This document shows positions 34,201 through 40,332 of a DNA stretch of 64,000 nucleotides, piece by piece. The DNA comes from Humibacillus xanthopallidus (GTDB lineage: Bacteria > Actinomycetota > Actinomycetes > Actinomycetales > Dermatophilaceae): assembly GCF_006716675.1 (NCBI RefSeq), contig NZ_VFPM01000004.1, positions 248,001 to 312,000 on the forward strand, written 5' to 3'. Every line of letters begins with the position of its first letter. Position 1 is the first letter of the stretch. A program made the position numbers and the translations under genes. A model generated the notes under the pieces. The model was not told where the DNA came from. It made no database searches and worked only from the letters and a program-made list of their open reading frames with translations.

Positions 34201-35908
34201 CGACGCCCGCCAGAAGCTCACGAGCAACCAGCGCCGTCAGGGCGTGACCGACACGTTCAAGCTCGACGAGCCGGCCAACCTCGTCGGCGACACGACCGTT
34301 CGTGGGGGCAACGTCACGACCAAGGCGGAAGCCGGCAAGCCGACCCTGACCCAGAAGTACCAGTCGAACCAGCTCAAGGAGCTGTCGTCCGGCGGCGGCT
34401 CGGTGTCCTACGTCTACGACAACTACGGCAACGTCGACTGCGTCGCCGTGGGCTCCGGTGTCAGCTCCTGCCCGACGGGCTCCGGGCTGGTCCAGGACTA
34501 CGCCTACGACGACCTCAACCGGCTGGCGAGCCAGCGCACCTACACCGGCGCGACGGCCACCGACACCGCCACCTACGACTACGACGCCCTCGACCGGGTG
34601 AGCAAGCAGACCGAGACGCACTCGACCGCCGGCGACAACCGGTCGACGTCGTTCACCTATGAGGGGCTGACGACCAGGACGACGGAGGAGAAGCAGTCGG
34701 GGGGCACCGACCCCAAGACCAAGACGTTCTCCTACGACGCGTACGGCCACCGCATCTCGATGAGCTCGCAGGACAACGGGACGACGAAGACCGACAGCTT
34801 CTCCTACGCCTACGACGTCCACGGTTCCGTCTCGCAGCTCGTCGACGACACCGGTGGGGTCAAGGCGTCCTACGGTTACACGGCCTACGGCAGCGAGGAC
34901 GACGGCCTGTCGTCGAAGCAGGACGCGACGACGGACACCGACACCAACCCGCTCAACCCCTACCAGTTCCAGGGTCGTCGCCTCGACTCCGGGGGCGCCA
35001 CCGCCTCCTCGGCGAGCTCGAGCCTCGACATGGGCGCGCGCCGCTACGCAGCCGACACCGGTCGGTTCCTCCAGGAGGACATGTATGCCTCTGCCCTCGG
35101 CGACCTGGGCCTCGCCCTCGACCCGCTGAGCCAGAACCGATATGCCCTGGCCGGCGGCAACCCCATCTCGTTCGTGGAGGTCGACGGGCACCGGCTCATC
35201 GCCGACGGCGGTGGCGGTGGGTCGACGAGCCCGTCGCCGACGACCTCGACGACGTCCTCGTGCTGCACCTCGAGCGGCTCGTCGACGGACGGCGGGTCCT
35301 CGCCCAGCGTCAACCTGGCCCAGGAGTCGCTGGCATCGGCGTCGGACGTCGCTGCGGCCGAGTACCTCAAGCAGACCAGCTCCGGGTACACCTCGGCCAA
35401 GGCCAACTACGCGGCGATGGCGGAGCGCCGGGCAGCCTGGGCCGGGAGGATGACGGAGGGTGGACGGCTGACCGGCAGCAGGGCCGAGTTCTACCGCTAC
35501 CTGGACGAAGCCCCCGAGTACAGCGCGAAGGCGTCCGCATCGGGGCAGACGGCCATGAGACTGTCGCGCCTGGCGAAGTTCAGCAAGGGAGCGATCCCCG
35601 TGGTCGGCTCGGTCGCCGCCTTTGGTCTGGACGTGGCGAACGGCGAGGACCCGGGTCGCGCGGGAGCGAAAGCGGTCGGCGGCCTGGTGGGAGGCGCCTT
35701 GGCGGGCGCGGCGGCCGGGTCAGTCTTCGGTCCGGCCGGAACGATCATCGGCGGCGTCATCGGAGGCTTCCTCGGCTCCGGAGTCGGACAGTCGATCTTC
35801 GACAACGGCGTCTCGCTCGACTCCATCGGAGAGGGACTCAAGGAAGGCGGGGAGGAGCTCCTGTCAGCAGGCGAGGACGTTGTCGGCGCGCTCAACCCGT
35901 TCGACTGA
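28214..35908 (+). CDS. Secreted RHS/YD-repeat polymorphic-toxin-like protein with glycine-zipper C-terminus
   Basis: 2564 residues. An N-terminal export signal (GSRRRTLAGAVGFGLVVGLL, possible cleavage near AHA at 43; the Arg cluster could be Tat) is followed by an Fn3-like segment and a DNRLRE-like domain (about 130-340, NYGAAPTMRVG). Next come two Ig-like domains (about 350-540) and a long run of YD/RHS repeats (about 840-2240). The RHS core ends near residue 2328 (NRYALAGGNPISFVEVDGH). The variable C-terminus of about 235 residues has a Ser/Thr/Cys linker, a helical part, and a glycine-zipper stretch at about 2483-2528 (GLVGGALAGAAAG, GGVIGGFLGSGVG). In RHS toxins the tip after the core is the toxin; here it looks membrane-active. 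Start ATG 28214 has AGGGGAG upstream and beats ATG 28190. Two membrane-protein genes follow. Confidence 0.9.
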   Translation: MFGIMGSRRRTLAGAVGFGLVVGLLTPVTEGMLPPDRLPAAHAAAAGTVLLRTPTTLNGNGAELSWDSYVATGTAPFVAYEIHRSAAAGFTPSPATLLTTITDRNTTKWTDTTAKGGATVRYRLVVGGVLSAELPVTLPASGTTTMTLQPDASRGQATQIAHNASTEVSCSDNRNYGAAPTMRVGTTADGWQHRGLLRFDLRSIPATADVTSATLTLAFAGSNNPDTAVSVHRLRQPWQEGTENATCGASGATWLETQRSVGWASTGASFDATADASLVARSRSAAGTDTFTVLGLVREWVTGAAPNDGVLVKATDDTPDGLTSPSIDYGSDDSTTTARPQLVVTYSNPQAVSRGPWVSVAAPAASSVVTGTVPLRAAGGDDGRVAKMEFLSGNTLLGSATASPWTFAWDTTSAAVASGSQVITVRATDDSGNQTTSPGVTVTVDKTAKPTVTLTGPTASTVVGTSATMTASATGTGLTKVEFYADDQLVGTDTAAPWSTTWKPGSIADPAYNTSHQLSARVFDGSGRSATSGTTTVTVSRAAGTIYSATLDLNEPGNSTTALAIPPSFLDNNLAPTTDTYSGSTTTTTSLSSTPKDSTNSYATYSGSALLSSTQRSTTSGLSTSGPSAIDTDTTNVKPIRDPASVARGALQADVTVTNTSSVAWKGGSSGLQLWYRWYVPTEVPKGDGSVGDDGIVLFEGPANTYFPSTVQPGQSKPIPVLIEPPALPVGIDKARVRLRVDIYDVNSTSADKWFATRGNPPIDQPVVVDKDLEGHLGLERFWQYEGTDTGAGSQALTNVSNGNTLWRWSPFSAPGRGLATTVDLTYNSLEDHSESPAGNNVSLAVSGLTRLGNPLDIHPNRADTISGRSNKYVTFTDGDGTTHKFTGTTQTDGTTTWAEPAGVNLYLQGPSTDPTRRYSLTRPDKVTFYFDTDGYPTSVVDRNGNTLTFTLETVLAGEDPGGPKRRITKVTDAGGRAFTIAYWSRAEVKRAHVRGKIKSIADHTGSLLLFDYYDDGNLLRLTQVGGTQANGERLDDRTFVFTYTTSNGAGPAVTTSAARAKPDPHTPNQSTRLYSVRDPRGAETVFAYYGPGTGQLRWKAKSRWNRLGDPTQACTSAAFCTAFGYDITNRRTTVDAPSSRDTEYVYDTLGRVTSLVDALEQTTSVTWSTDNKVKRLVEPGGAVQTWDYNANGYLTSWVNQVGAQTTLTYENRPLGPKDTDGHWSVLTGRTKPEGGTWVFTNDTAGNTTRTVDPEGYATTLTWNLAGSAAPGTVASTTDARNQTTSYTYDASGAPSKIAEPEGITTEMGYDADGLLRWVQDGNLSAQANPTVSGTATDRVAAAFLDYDAFHRLGRQSAPKSFEYERGRLIWSSGQFDANDNVTRNIDPHYGGTADDGEGTVGQTGTFDAMDQPLTQGNQQGETTAYTWDVAGRISSITRPKGSATTATSLDYASEYDYDVLDRVTRQTDHGSAATDTRTTLLCYDTPGDLRSVTSPRAQKTAVTCPTSGPATAPFTTAYAYDAAHRLLTKTDPLGHAQTKTYDLNNNVTVVEQLIDKAASATRVQRTTTAYDKRDLPIRSTQQVTGSRTAVSKVVYDGNGNRTLVASPRAVDHADGAAITSSSPYVTAYSYDGVNRLVQTVKPFAPGETERQSEFRAYDKSNHLLWNSLPVTSTTASAVQDTARTVRTYFGPGWIRTAKSPNQPLVTYDYAAQSWQTRRTPEVAGQPGTPDLEKEMIWRYFDDGKLSERADRDGNPTTYSYDRNNNLTYSLDTSGVVSAGENPVETSASWDGFDEISRVWHRKKASDTTPWTFNDYAYDANGNVTRRLENGEQDSAKQTVTKAPKEYELAYDEADWLSTQVNRQETNTDLTTASACDGDEYLTNTWYDTGWEEARTLRRAQSGCSGTASSWPVKQTTTWDRLDNGKVDLLKTVNASGGVITSHDVEYLESGTLANGTAGDRYVDGNRTKDTFVNKRADAGTTCTSVTNPCIATYTYDARQKLTSNQRRQGVTDTFKLDEPANLVGDTTVRGGNVTTKAEAGKPTLTQKYQSNQLKELSSGGGSVSYVYDNYGNVDCVAVGSGVSSCPTGSGLVQDYAYDDLNRLASQRTYTGATATDTATYDYDALDRVSKQTETHSTAGDNRSTSFTYEGLTTRTTEEKQSGGTDPKTKTFSYDAYGHRISMSSQDNGTTKTDSFSYAYDVHGSVSQLVDDTGGVKASYGYTAYGSEDDGLSSKQDATTDTDTNPLNPYQFQGRRLDSGGATASSASSSLDMGARRYAADTGRFLQEDMYASALGDLGLALDPLSQNRYALAGGNPISFVEVDGHRLIADGGGGGSTSPSPTTSTTSSCCTSSGSSTDGGSSPSVNLAQESLASASDVAAAEYLKQTSSGYTSAKANYAAMAERRAAWAGRMTEGGRLTGSRAEFYRYLDEAPEYSAKASASGQTAMRLSRLAKFSKGAIPVVGSVAAFGLDVANGEDPGRAGAKAVGGLVGGALAGAAAGSVFGPAGTIIGGVIGGFLGSGVGQSIFDNGVSLDSIGEGLKEGGEELLSAGEDVVGALNPFD

Positions 35909-35910
35909 GA

Positions 35911-35930
35911 TCGACCGATATCGACCGATA
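35911..35930. repeat. Tandem decamer (TCGACCGATA x2) after the RHS gene
   Basis: Exact 10-bp tandem duplication between the RHS stop and the next gene. The second copy supplies part of the GATACT -10-like hexamer (35927-35932). Confidence 0.85.
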
Positions 35931-35932
35931 CT
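35927..35932 (+). promoter_or_regulatory. -10 hexamer for leaderless transcript (68-residue membrane protein)
   Basis: GATACT, 6 nt before the ATG at 35939. If real, this gene can be expressed independently of the RHS gene, as expected for immunity. Confidence 0.5.
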
Positions 35933-35938
35933 GACGTC

Positions 35939-36145
35939 ATGCGTTTCGTCATGGAGTTCGTCGCCCAGCTCGTGGGCTGGGCACTGTTGGCCGTGAGCGC
36001 CGGGTCGTTGTATCTGCTCGCGACGACGGGCTCCGCCCCCGCCATCGGATCGGCGCCCCTCGCGGTGCTGGTCGTGATCGGATCTGCCGCCCTCATCTGG
36101 GCCACCCGCAAGAGCCTGTACAAGAAGAAGTACCGCGGATACTGA
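35939..36145 (+). CDS. Small two-helix membrane protein, candidate immunity protein
   Basis: 68 residues with two predicted membrane helices (about 10-29 and 39-56) and a Lys-rich C-terminus (KKKYRGY) that should face the cytoplasm. No family recognised. It starts 30 bp after the RHS stop, with GATACT 6 nt upstream. The immediate position after a toxin-like C-terminus and the membrane location make it a candidate immunity protein against a membrane-acting toxin; this rests only on context. Confidence 0.65.
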   Translation: MRFVMEFVAQLVGWALLAVSAGSLYLLATTGSAPAIGSAPLAVLVVIGSAALIWATRKSLYKKKYRGY

Positions 36146-36168
36146 GACAACTGCGAAATGGAGGCTCA

Positions 36169-36822
36169 ATGAGCAACAGTGCTCTGGGGGCGCTCGGGCT
36201 GGTCGTCGTCGTCCTGCTCGTGGCGGTACTCGTCCTCAACTGGCGGCGTCGTCCGGCGGAGTCGGTCATCACGACCGGCACGGCACGGGGAAGGACGGGG
36301 ATGGCAGTCCACCCCTGGCGGGGCCACCCCCACATCATGGTGGCGGGGTGGCTGATGGTCGTCGGGGTCGCCGCCCTCGGGGTGATGGCCCTCGGCGAGT
36401 TTCCTTGGGCAGCAGGACTCCTCCTCCTCGGAGCAGCGCTCTTGGCCTACCTGGCGTGGGCTCGGACCACGGGGCGCGCGGGCGACGGCACCCTGACCCT
36501 CACCCCGGACGGCATCCATCAGCTGTATGCCGGGTCGGAGGTCTTCGTCCCGTGGGATGATGTGCGGGGCCTCGTCACCACCCCGACGGACTTCATTGTG
36601 GAGACCACACGACCGGTCGTCCCGGTCCACCACATGCTGCCGTTCATGGGGCGGCGTAGCGTCGTGACACCCGAAGCCATCGCGCTGCCCCGACGGCACC
36701 TACCGCCCCTGCCCTACCAGGAGATGGTCGAGCTGTACTCGACAAGTGCCGCGGCACGCGACGAGCTCGGCACCGACGAGGCGGTCCACCGAGCGCGTGA
36801 CCTGCTCACCAGCGCTGCCTGA
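36169..36822 (+). CDS. Membrane protein with PH-like C-terminal domain, associated with RHS locus
   Basis: 217 residues. One N-terminal helix (about 6-23), two further helices (about 57-75 and 78-97), then a soluble domain whose start (GDGTLTLTPDGIHQLYAG, then VFVPWDDVRGLV) resembles bacterial PH-like domains. Start ATG 36169 has GGAGG upstream, 23 bp after the small membrane gene, so the two are probably cotranscribed. Function unknown; a second immunity factor or an accessory protein of the RHS system is possible. It is convergent with the sugar permease gene across a perfect inverted repeat. Confidence 0.72.
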   Translation: MSNSALGALGLVVVVLLVAVLVLNWRRRPAESVITTGTARGRTGMAVHPWRGHPHIMVAGWLMVVGVAALGVMALGEFPWAAGLLLLGAALLAYLAWARTTGRAGDGTLTLTPDGIHQLYAGSEVFVPWDDVRGLVTTPTDFIVETTRPVVPVHHMLPFMGRRSVVTPEAIALPRRHLPPLPYQEMVELYSTSAAARDELGTDEAVHRARDLLTSAA

Positions 36823-36857
36823 GCCCTCGGGGCGCGACCCATCGCGTCAGGCGAGCA

Positions 36858-36930
36858 ATCGAAAGAGCAGTCCGTCGTCCCTTGTGAGGGGCTGTGGGCC
36901 CCGCGGGAGGCGACGGACTGCTCTTTCGAT
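36858..36930. repeat. Convergent-end palindromic repeat, locus 3 (20-bp perfect inverted arms)
   Basis: Arms 36858-36877 (ATCGAAAGAGCAGTCCGTCG) and 36911-36930 are perfect inverted copies around a 33-nt loop, between the ends of two convergent genes (36822 and 36939). It is the third locus of the 18-mer family and a good bidirectional terminator candidate. Confidence 0.88.
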
Positions 36931-36938
36931 GGGGGCTG

Positions 36939-37787
36939 CTACTTGGAGAAGCCTGCTGTCAGGCCGCTGAGGAGCTGGCGGCGCCCGACGACGTAGAGCG
37001 CGAGGATCGGCAGCGCGCTCAGCAGCACCGCGGCGAGCACGGCAGGCACGTTGATGCCGTACTGACCCTGGAACGTCCAGAGTGCCAGGGGCAGCACGCG
37101 CAGGTCCGGGCTCTGCGTGAGCACGAGGGGGAGCAGGAAGCCGTTCCAGATGAGCAGCGCGTTGTAGATGGTGACCGTGACAAGCGCGGGACGGGTCAAG
37201 GGGAGAGCGAGCCGCCACAGCGTCTGCCACTCGCTCGCGCCGTCGAGGCGCATCGACTCGAACAGCTCGTTCGGTACGTCGCGGATGAAGTTGGACAGCA
37301 CGAGGACCGACAGCGGGATCGCGAAGGCAATGGACGGCAGGATCAGCGCGAGCAGGGTGTCGTAGAGGTGCAGCCGGATGATGATGAGGTAGACGGGGAT
37401 GATCGTCGCCTGCAGCGGGATCGCCAGCCCCATGAGGAAGACCGAGTTGGACGAACGGATGAAGCGGTTGGGCTTGCTCCGGATGATGGCGAAGGCGGCC
37501 ATGAAGGAGACCGCCACCGCGGGGATGACGGCACCGATGGTGACGATGACGCTGTTGACGAAGTAGCGGACGATCCCTGCCTCGAAGACCAGCCGGTATG
37601 CGTCGAGCGTCGGCTCGGACGAGGGGACGAAGGGGTTCGTCACGAAGTACTCGGCCTGGCTCTTGATGCTCGTGATGACGATCCAGTAGATCGGCAGCAT
37701 CACGATCAGGAGCCAGAAGGTACTGAAGATCCCGGCCGCCCAGTTGATGCTGCGGAACCGACCGCCGTGGACTGCGGCACTTGCCAT
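36939..37787 (-). CDS. Carbohydrate ABC transporter permease, MalG type (second sugar operon)
   Basis: 282 residues, six predicted membrane helices. EAA loop: NELFESMRLDGASEWQTLWR. The start is ATG 37787, one base after the stop of the upstream permease, so translation is coupled; a longer frame to 37961 exists but overlaps that permease. It ends GLTAGFSK, a typical MalG-type C-terminus. Works with the MalF-type permease and binding protein; no ATPase gene is present, implying a shared one. Confidence 0.92.
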   Translation of the reverse strand: MASAAVHGGRFRSINWAAGIFSTFWLLIVMLPIYWIVITSIKSQAEYFVTNPFVPSSEPTLDAYRLVFEAGIVRYFVNSVIVTIGAVIPAVAVSFMAAFAIIRSKPNRFIRSSNSVFLMGLAIPLQATIIPVYLIIIRLHLYDTLLALILPSIAFAIPLSVLVLSNFIRDVPNELFESMRLDGASEWQTLWRLALPLTRPALVTVTIYNALLIWNGFLLPLVLTQSPDLRVLPLALWTFQGQYGINVPAVLAAVLLSALPILALYVVGRRQLLSGLTAGFSK

Positions 37788-37788
37788 G

Positions 37789-38715
37789 TCAGGCCCCCTC
37801 GAGCTGGCTGGAGGTCTCGTCGCCGCCGCCGATGCGCCGGAAGAGCAGCGCGAGCAGCAGGCCGACGACGACGAGGATGACGGCGATGCAGCTGGCCGGA
37901 CCCATGAGGTTGCCCTGGAAGCCGGTCTTGTACATCTCGAGCGCCAGCACCCGGGTGGCATCGCCCGGGCCGCCGGCCGTGAGGACGTAGATGAGGTCGA
38001 AGAACGTCAGCGAGCCGACCACCATGAGGGTGGAGGACGTGATGATGGTGTTCTTCAGCTGCGGCAGCGTGATCGAGAAGAACTGCCGTATGCGTCCGGC
38101 GCCGTCGATCTGGGCCGCCTCGTACATCGAGGTGGGGATCTGGCGCACCGCACCCTGGTAGATCAGGGAGTGGAACGGGATGTACTGCCACGAGACGACG
38201 AAGACGACGACACCGAGGGCGAGGGTGGGCTCGCCGAGCCAGTCCTGGTTGAGGAAGGGCAACGCGAGCCCCGTGCCCAGGCCGAAGTTGGGGTCGAGCA
38301 GCGCCTTGAAGGTGATGGCGATCGCTGCCGAGCTGAGCAGCAGCGGGATGAAGTAGAGCACCGAGTAGAGGGCGCGGTACTTCTGGGCGCCCGCGAGGAA
38401 GACGCCGAGGAGGATGCTCATGGGCGTCTGGAAGAGCCAGGACAGCACCATCACCTGGAAGGTGACCCACATGGCGTGAGGCAGGCCCGGGTTGGTGAGG
38501 GTGGCGCGCCAGCTGTCGAGGCCGGAGGGGATGACCTCGCCGATGCCGTCCCACGTCGTGAAGCTGAGGGCGAGCACGCCGATGAGCGGGATCACCCCGA
38601 AGGCGATGAAGAAGACCAGCGCCGGGACCGCCAGCCACGCCAGCGATCGACCATGGACGTTCGTGGCGGATCCGATTGGCGCTGTCTTGACGGACCCGAC
38701 GCTGGCGAGGGTCAC
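37789..38715 (-). CDS. Carbohydrate ABC transporter permease, MalF type (second sugar operon)
   Basis: 308 residues, six predicted membrane helices. EAA loop: TSMYEAAQIDGAGRIRQFFS. I take GTG 38715 as the start because it overlaps the binding-protein stop as GTGA, which couples the two genes; the longer frame to 38835 would overlap the binding protein. The rare Ile codon ATA appears inside a GCATAC hexamer near 38090. Confidence 0.92.
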   Translation of the reverse strand: MTLASVGSVKTAPIGSATNVHGRSLAWLAVPALVFFIAFGVIPLIGVLALSFTTWDGIGEVIPSGLDSWRATLTNPGLPHAMWVTFQVMVLSWLFQTPMSILLGVFLAGAQKYRALYSVLYFIPLLLSSAAIAITFKALLDPNFGLGTGLALPFLNQDWLGEPTLALGVVVFVVSWQYIPFHSLIYQGAVRQIPTSMYEAAQIDGAGRIRQFFSITLPQLKNTIITSSTLMVVGSLTFFDLIYVLTAGGPGDATRVLALEMYKTGFQGNLMGPASCIAVILVVVGLLLALLFRRIGGGDETSSQLEGA

Positions 38716-40058
38716 GAGTTCGTGACCGCGTTCATGTTGGTCGCGAACTGCTCCGGCGTGATGCTGAGCTGGAAGAGCTTCGCGATGTTGTCGAGGAGCG
38801 TCTCGGCGGCGGTGGGCTGCAGGGCCTGGTCCCACGACTGCGCGAAGGTCTTCGCGCCGCTCGCCACGCCGTAGACGAACTTCAGCCAGTCGGCGTCCTC
38901 GGAGCCGGCGATCTTGGCGTCCGCGCCGTTGACGATCGGAATCGAGCCGGTGTCGATCCAGGCCTTGACCTCGGTGTCGTCGAGGACACCGGTCTTGAAG
39001 AACTTCTTGGCGACCTCCTTCTCGGCGTCGGTGGCCTTCGAGGAGATCGAGAGGTACTGGCCGGGGTTGCCGACGGTGTTGGACGGGTCGCCCTTGCCAC
39101 CCGTGACGGTCGGGAAGTTCATGTAGCCGAGGTGACCGCCCTTGACGAAGTCGCCACCGTCGCTCTTCATGCTGCCGTAGGTCCAGGTGCCGTGAAGCAT
39201 CATGGCGGCCTTGCCGGTGTAGAGCAGAGCCTGGTCGGCGTTGGAGTCGGCCGTGATCGAGGAGAAGCCCTTGATGAAGCCATCGGCCTTGACGAGGTCC
39301 TGGACCTTCGTCAGCGCGGTGATGGCGTCAGGGTTGGACCATGCATCCTTCTGGCCCTCGAAGGCGGCTTGGAAGACCTCCGGTCCACCGATCCGGTCGA
39401 AGAGGAACTCGAGCCACATCATGTTGGTCCAGCGCGACTGGCCGCCGAGGGAGATGGGGGCGATGCCGGCCGAGTTGAACTTCGGCACGAGCGCCATGAG
39501 CTCGTCCCACGACTGCGGTGGCTGGGCACCGACCTTGTCGAAGACGGTCTTGTTGTAGAAGAGGACGATCGGCTGGACCGTCTCGCACGGCATGGCGTAG
39601 ATCTTGCCGCCGACCGTGGCCGCTCCGAAGGAGGCGGGGAAGAGCTTCTTCTTCACGTCGGAGTTCTCGTCGAACCACGATGTGAGGTCGTCGACCTGGC
39701 TCGCGTCGACGTAGGACTTGAGACCTCCGCCGCCCCAGCCCCAGATGATGGTGGGCGCCTGGCCGGCGCCGATCGCCGTCTTGATCTTCGTCTTGTAGGC
39801 GTCGTTCTGGAACGCGGTCTGGGCGATCTGGGTGCTGGGGTTCGCGGCGTTGAAGCGGTCGACGGCGCCCTTGCGGATGCCTTCACCGGGCTGGCCCGTG
39901 AGGTACCAGTAGGAGGCTCCGCCGCCGGCGCCTGCTGCGCTGCCGGAGGCGGTCGAGCTGCTGGGGCCGGAGCTGCCGCAGGCGGCGAGGGCGGCCACCA
40001 CGGGGACGCTCATCACGAGCCCGAGGACGGTTCGACGAGAGGGGGTTCTGGGATCCAC
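38712..40058 (-). CDS. Extracellular sugar-binding lipoprotein (second sugar operon)
   Basis: 448 residues. The signal peptide is TPSRRTVLGLVMSVPVVAALAAC, with lipobox LAAC; the twin Arg suggests Tat export is possible. Body motifs (YWYLTGQPGEG, IVLFYNKTVFDKVG, MMLHGTWTYGSM) fit solute-binding protein family 1. Start GTG 40058 (VDPRTPS) has GGAG 7 nt upstream; GTG 40070 is an alternative. First gene of the permease operon and divergent from the GH3 gene, so its ligand is probably the oligosaccharide that enzyme cleaves. Confidence 0.92.
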   Translation of the reverse strand: MDPRTPSRRTVLGLVMSVPVVAALAACGSSGPSSSTASGSAAGAGGGASYWYLTGQPGEGIRKGAVDRFNAANPSTQIAQTAFQNDAYKTKIKTAIGAGQAPTIIWGWGGGGLKSYVDASQVDDLTSWFDENSDVKKKLFPASFGAATVGGKIYAMPCETVQPIVLFYNKTVFDKVGAQPPQSWDELMALVPKFNSAGIAPISLGGQSRWTNMMWLEFLFDRIGGPEVFQAAFEGQKDAWSNPDAITALTKVQDLVKADGFIKGFSSITADSNADQALLYTGKAAMMLHGTWTYGSMKSDGGDFVKGGHLGYMNFPTVTGGKGDPSNTVGNPGQYLSISSKATDAEKEVAKKFFKTGVLDDTEVKAWIDTGSIPIVNGADAKIAGSEDADWLKFVYGVASGAKTFAQSWDQALQPTAAETLLDNIAKLFQLSITPEQFATNMNAVTNS

Positions 40059-40171
40059 GTTGATCTCCACATGTGTCGTGGCCGCGGGACGGCCGATTCC
40101 TTGTGTCACCTGGCCCGAGATCTCCCGGCGAGGCGAGAAACACGGTCTTTCGCAACAACTTGGTGTGTGCG

Positions 40172-40185
40172 ACGATACTTTTCGT
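40172..40185. promoter_or_regulatory. Candidate LacI-type operator 1 of the second sugar locus
   Basis: ACGATACTTTTCGT, an imperfect palindrome resembling the better site at 40291, located in the 274-bp gap between the divergent binding-protein and GH3 genes. Probable target of the LacI regulator encoded at 42827. Confidence 0.5.
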
Positions 40186-40290
40186 AAGTTTTGGGTGTCA
40201 AGGGTTGTGACCAGACCGTGTCCGGGCTCACCAAGCGGGTTTTTGTGCTCAAACGGGCACGCAATCCCGCGAAGACCACTCAGAGACGTG

Positions 40291-40304
40291 TCGAAAACTT
40301 TCGA
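40291..40304. promoter_or_regulatory. Candidate LacI-type operator 2 of the second sugar locus
   Basis: TCGAAAACTTTCGA: 6-bp perfect arms around two central bases, 29 bp upstream of the GH3 start. The TCGAAA half-site also resembles the first island's operator (TCGAAG). Confidence 0.62.
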
Positions 40305-40332
40305 TACCACTGTCCTAGCAAAGGAGCTCACC

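Noticed and set aside
35911..35930. Attachment-site core for an integrated element
   Set aside because: A simple 10-bp tandem duplication; no integrase, tRNA or second distant copy is seen in the window.
36858..36930. Terminal inverted repeats of a MITE or small transposon
   Set aside because: No flanking target duplication is visible, the other two loci do not keep the same arm layout, and all loci lie at convergent gene ends.
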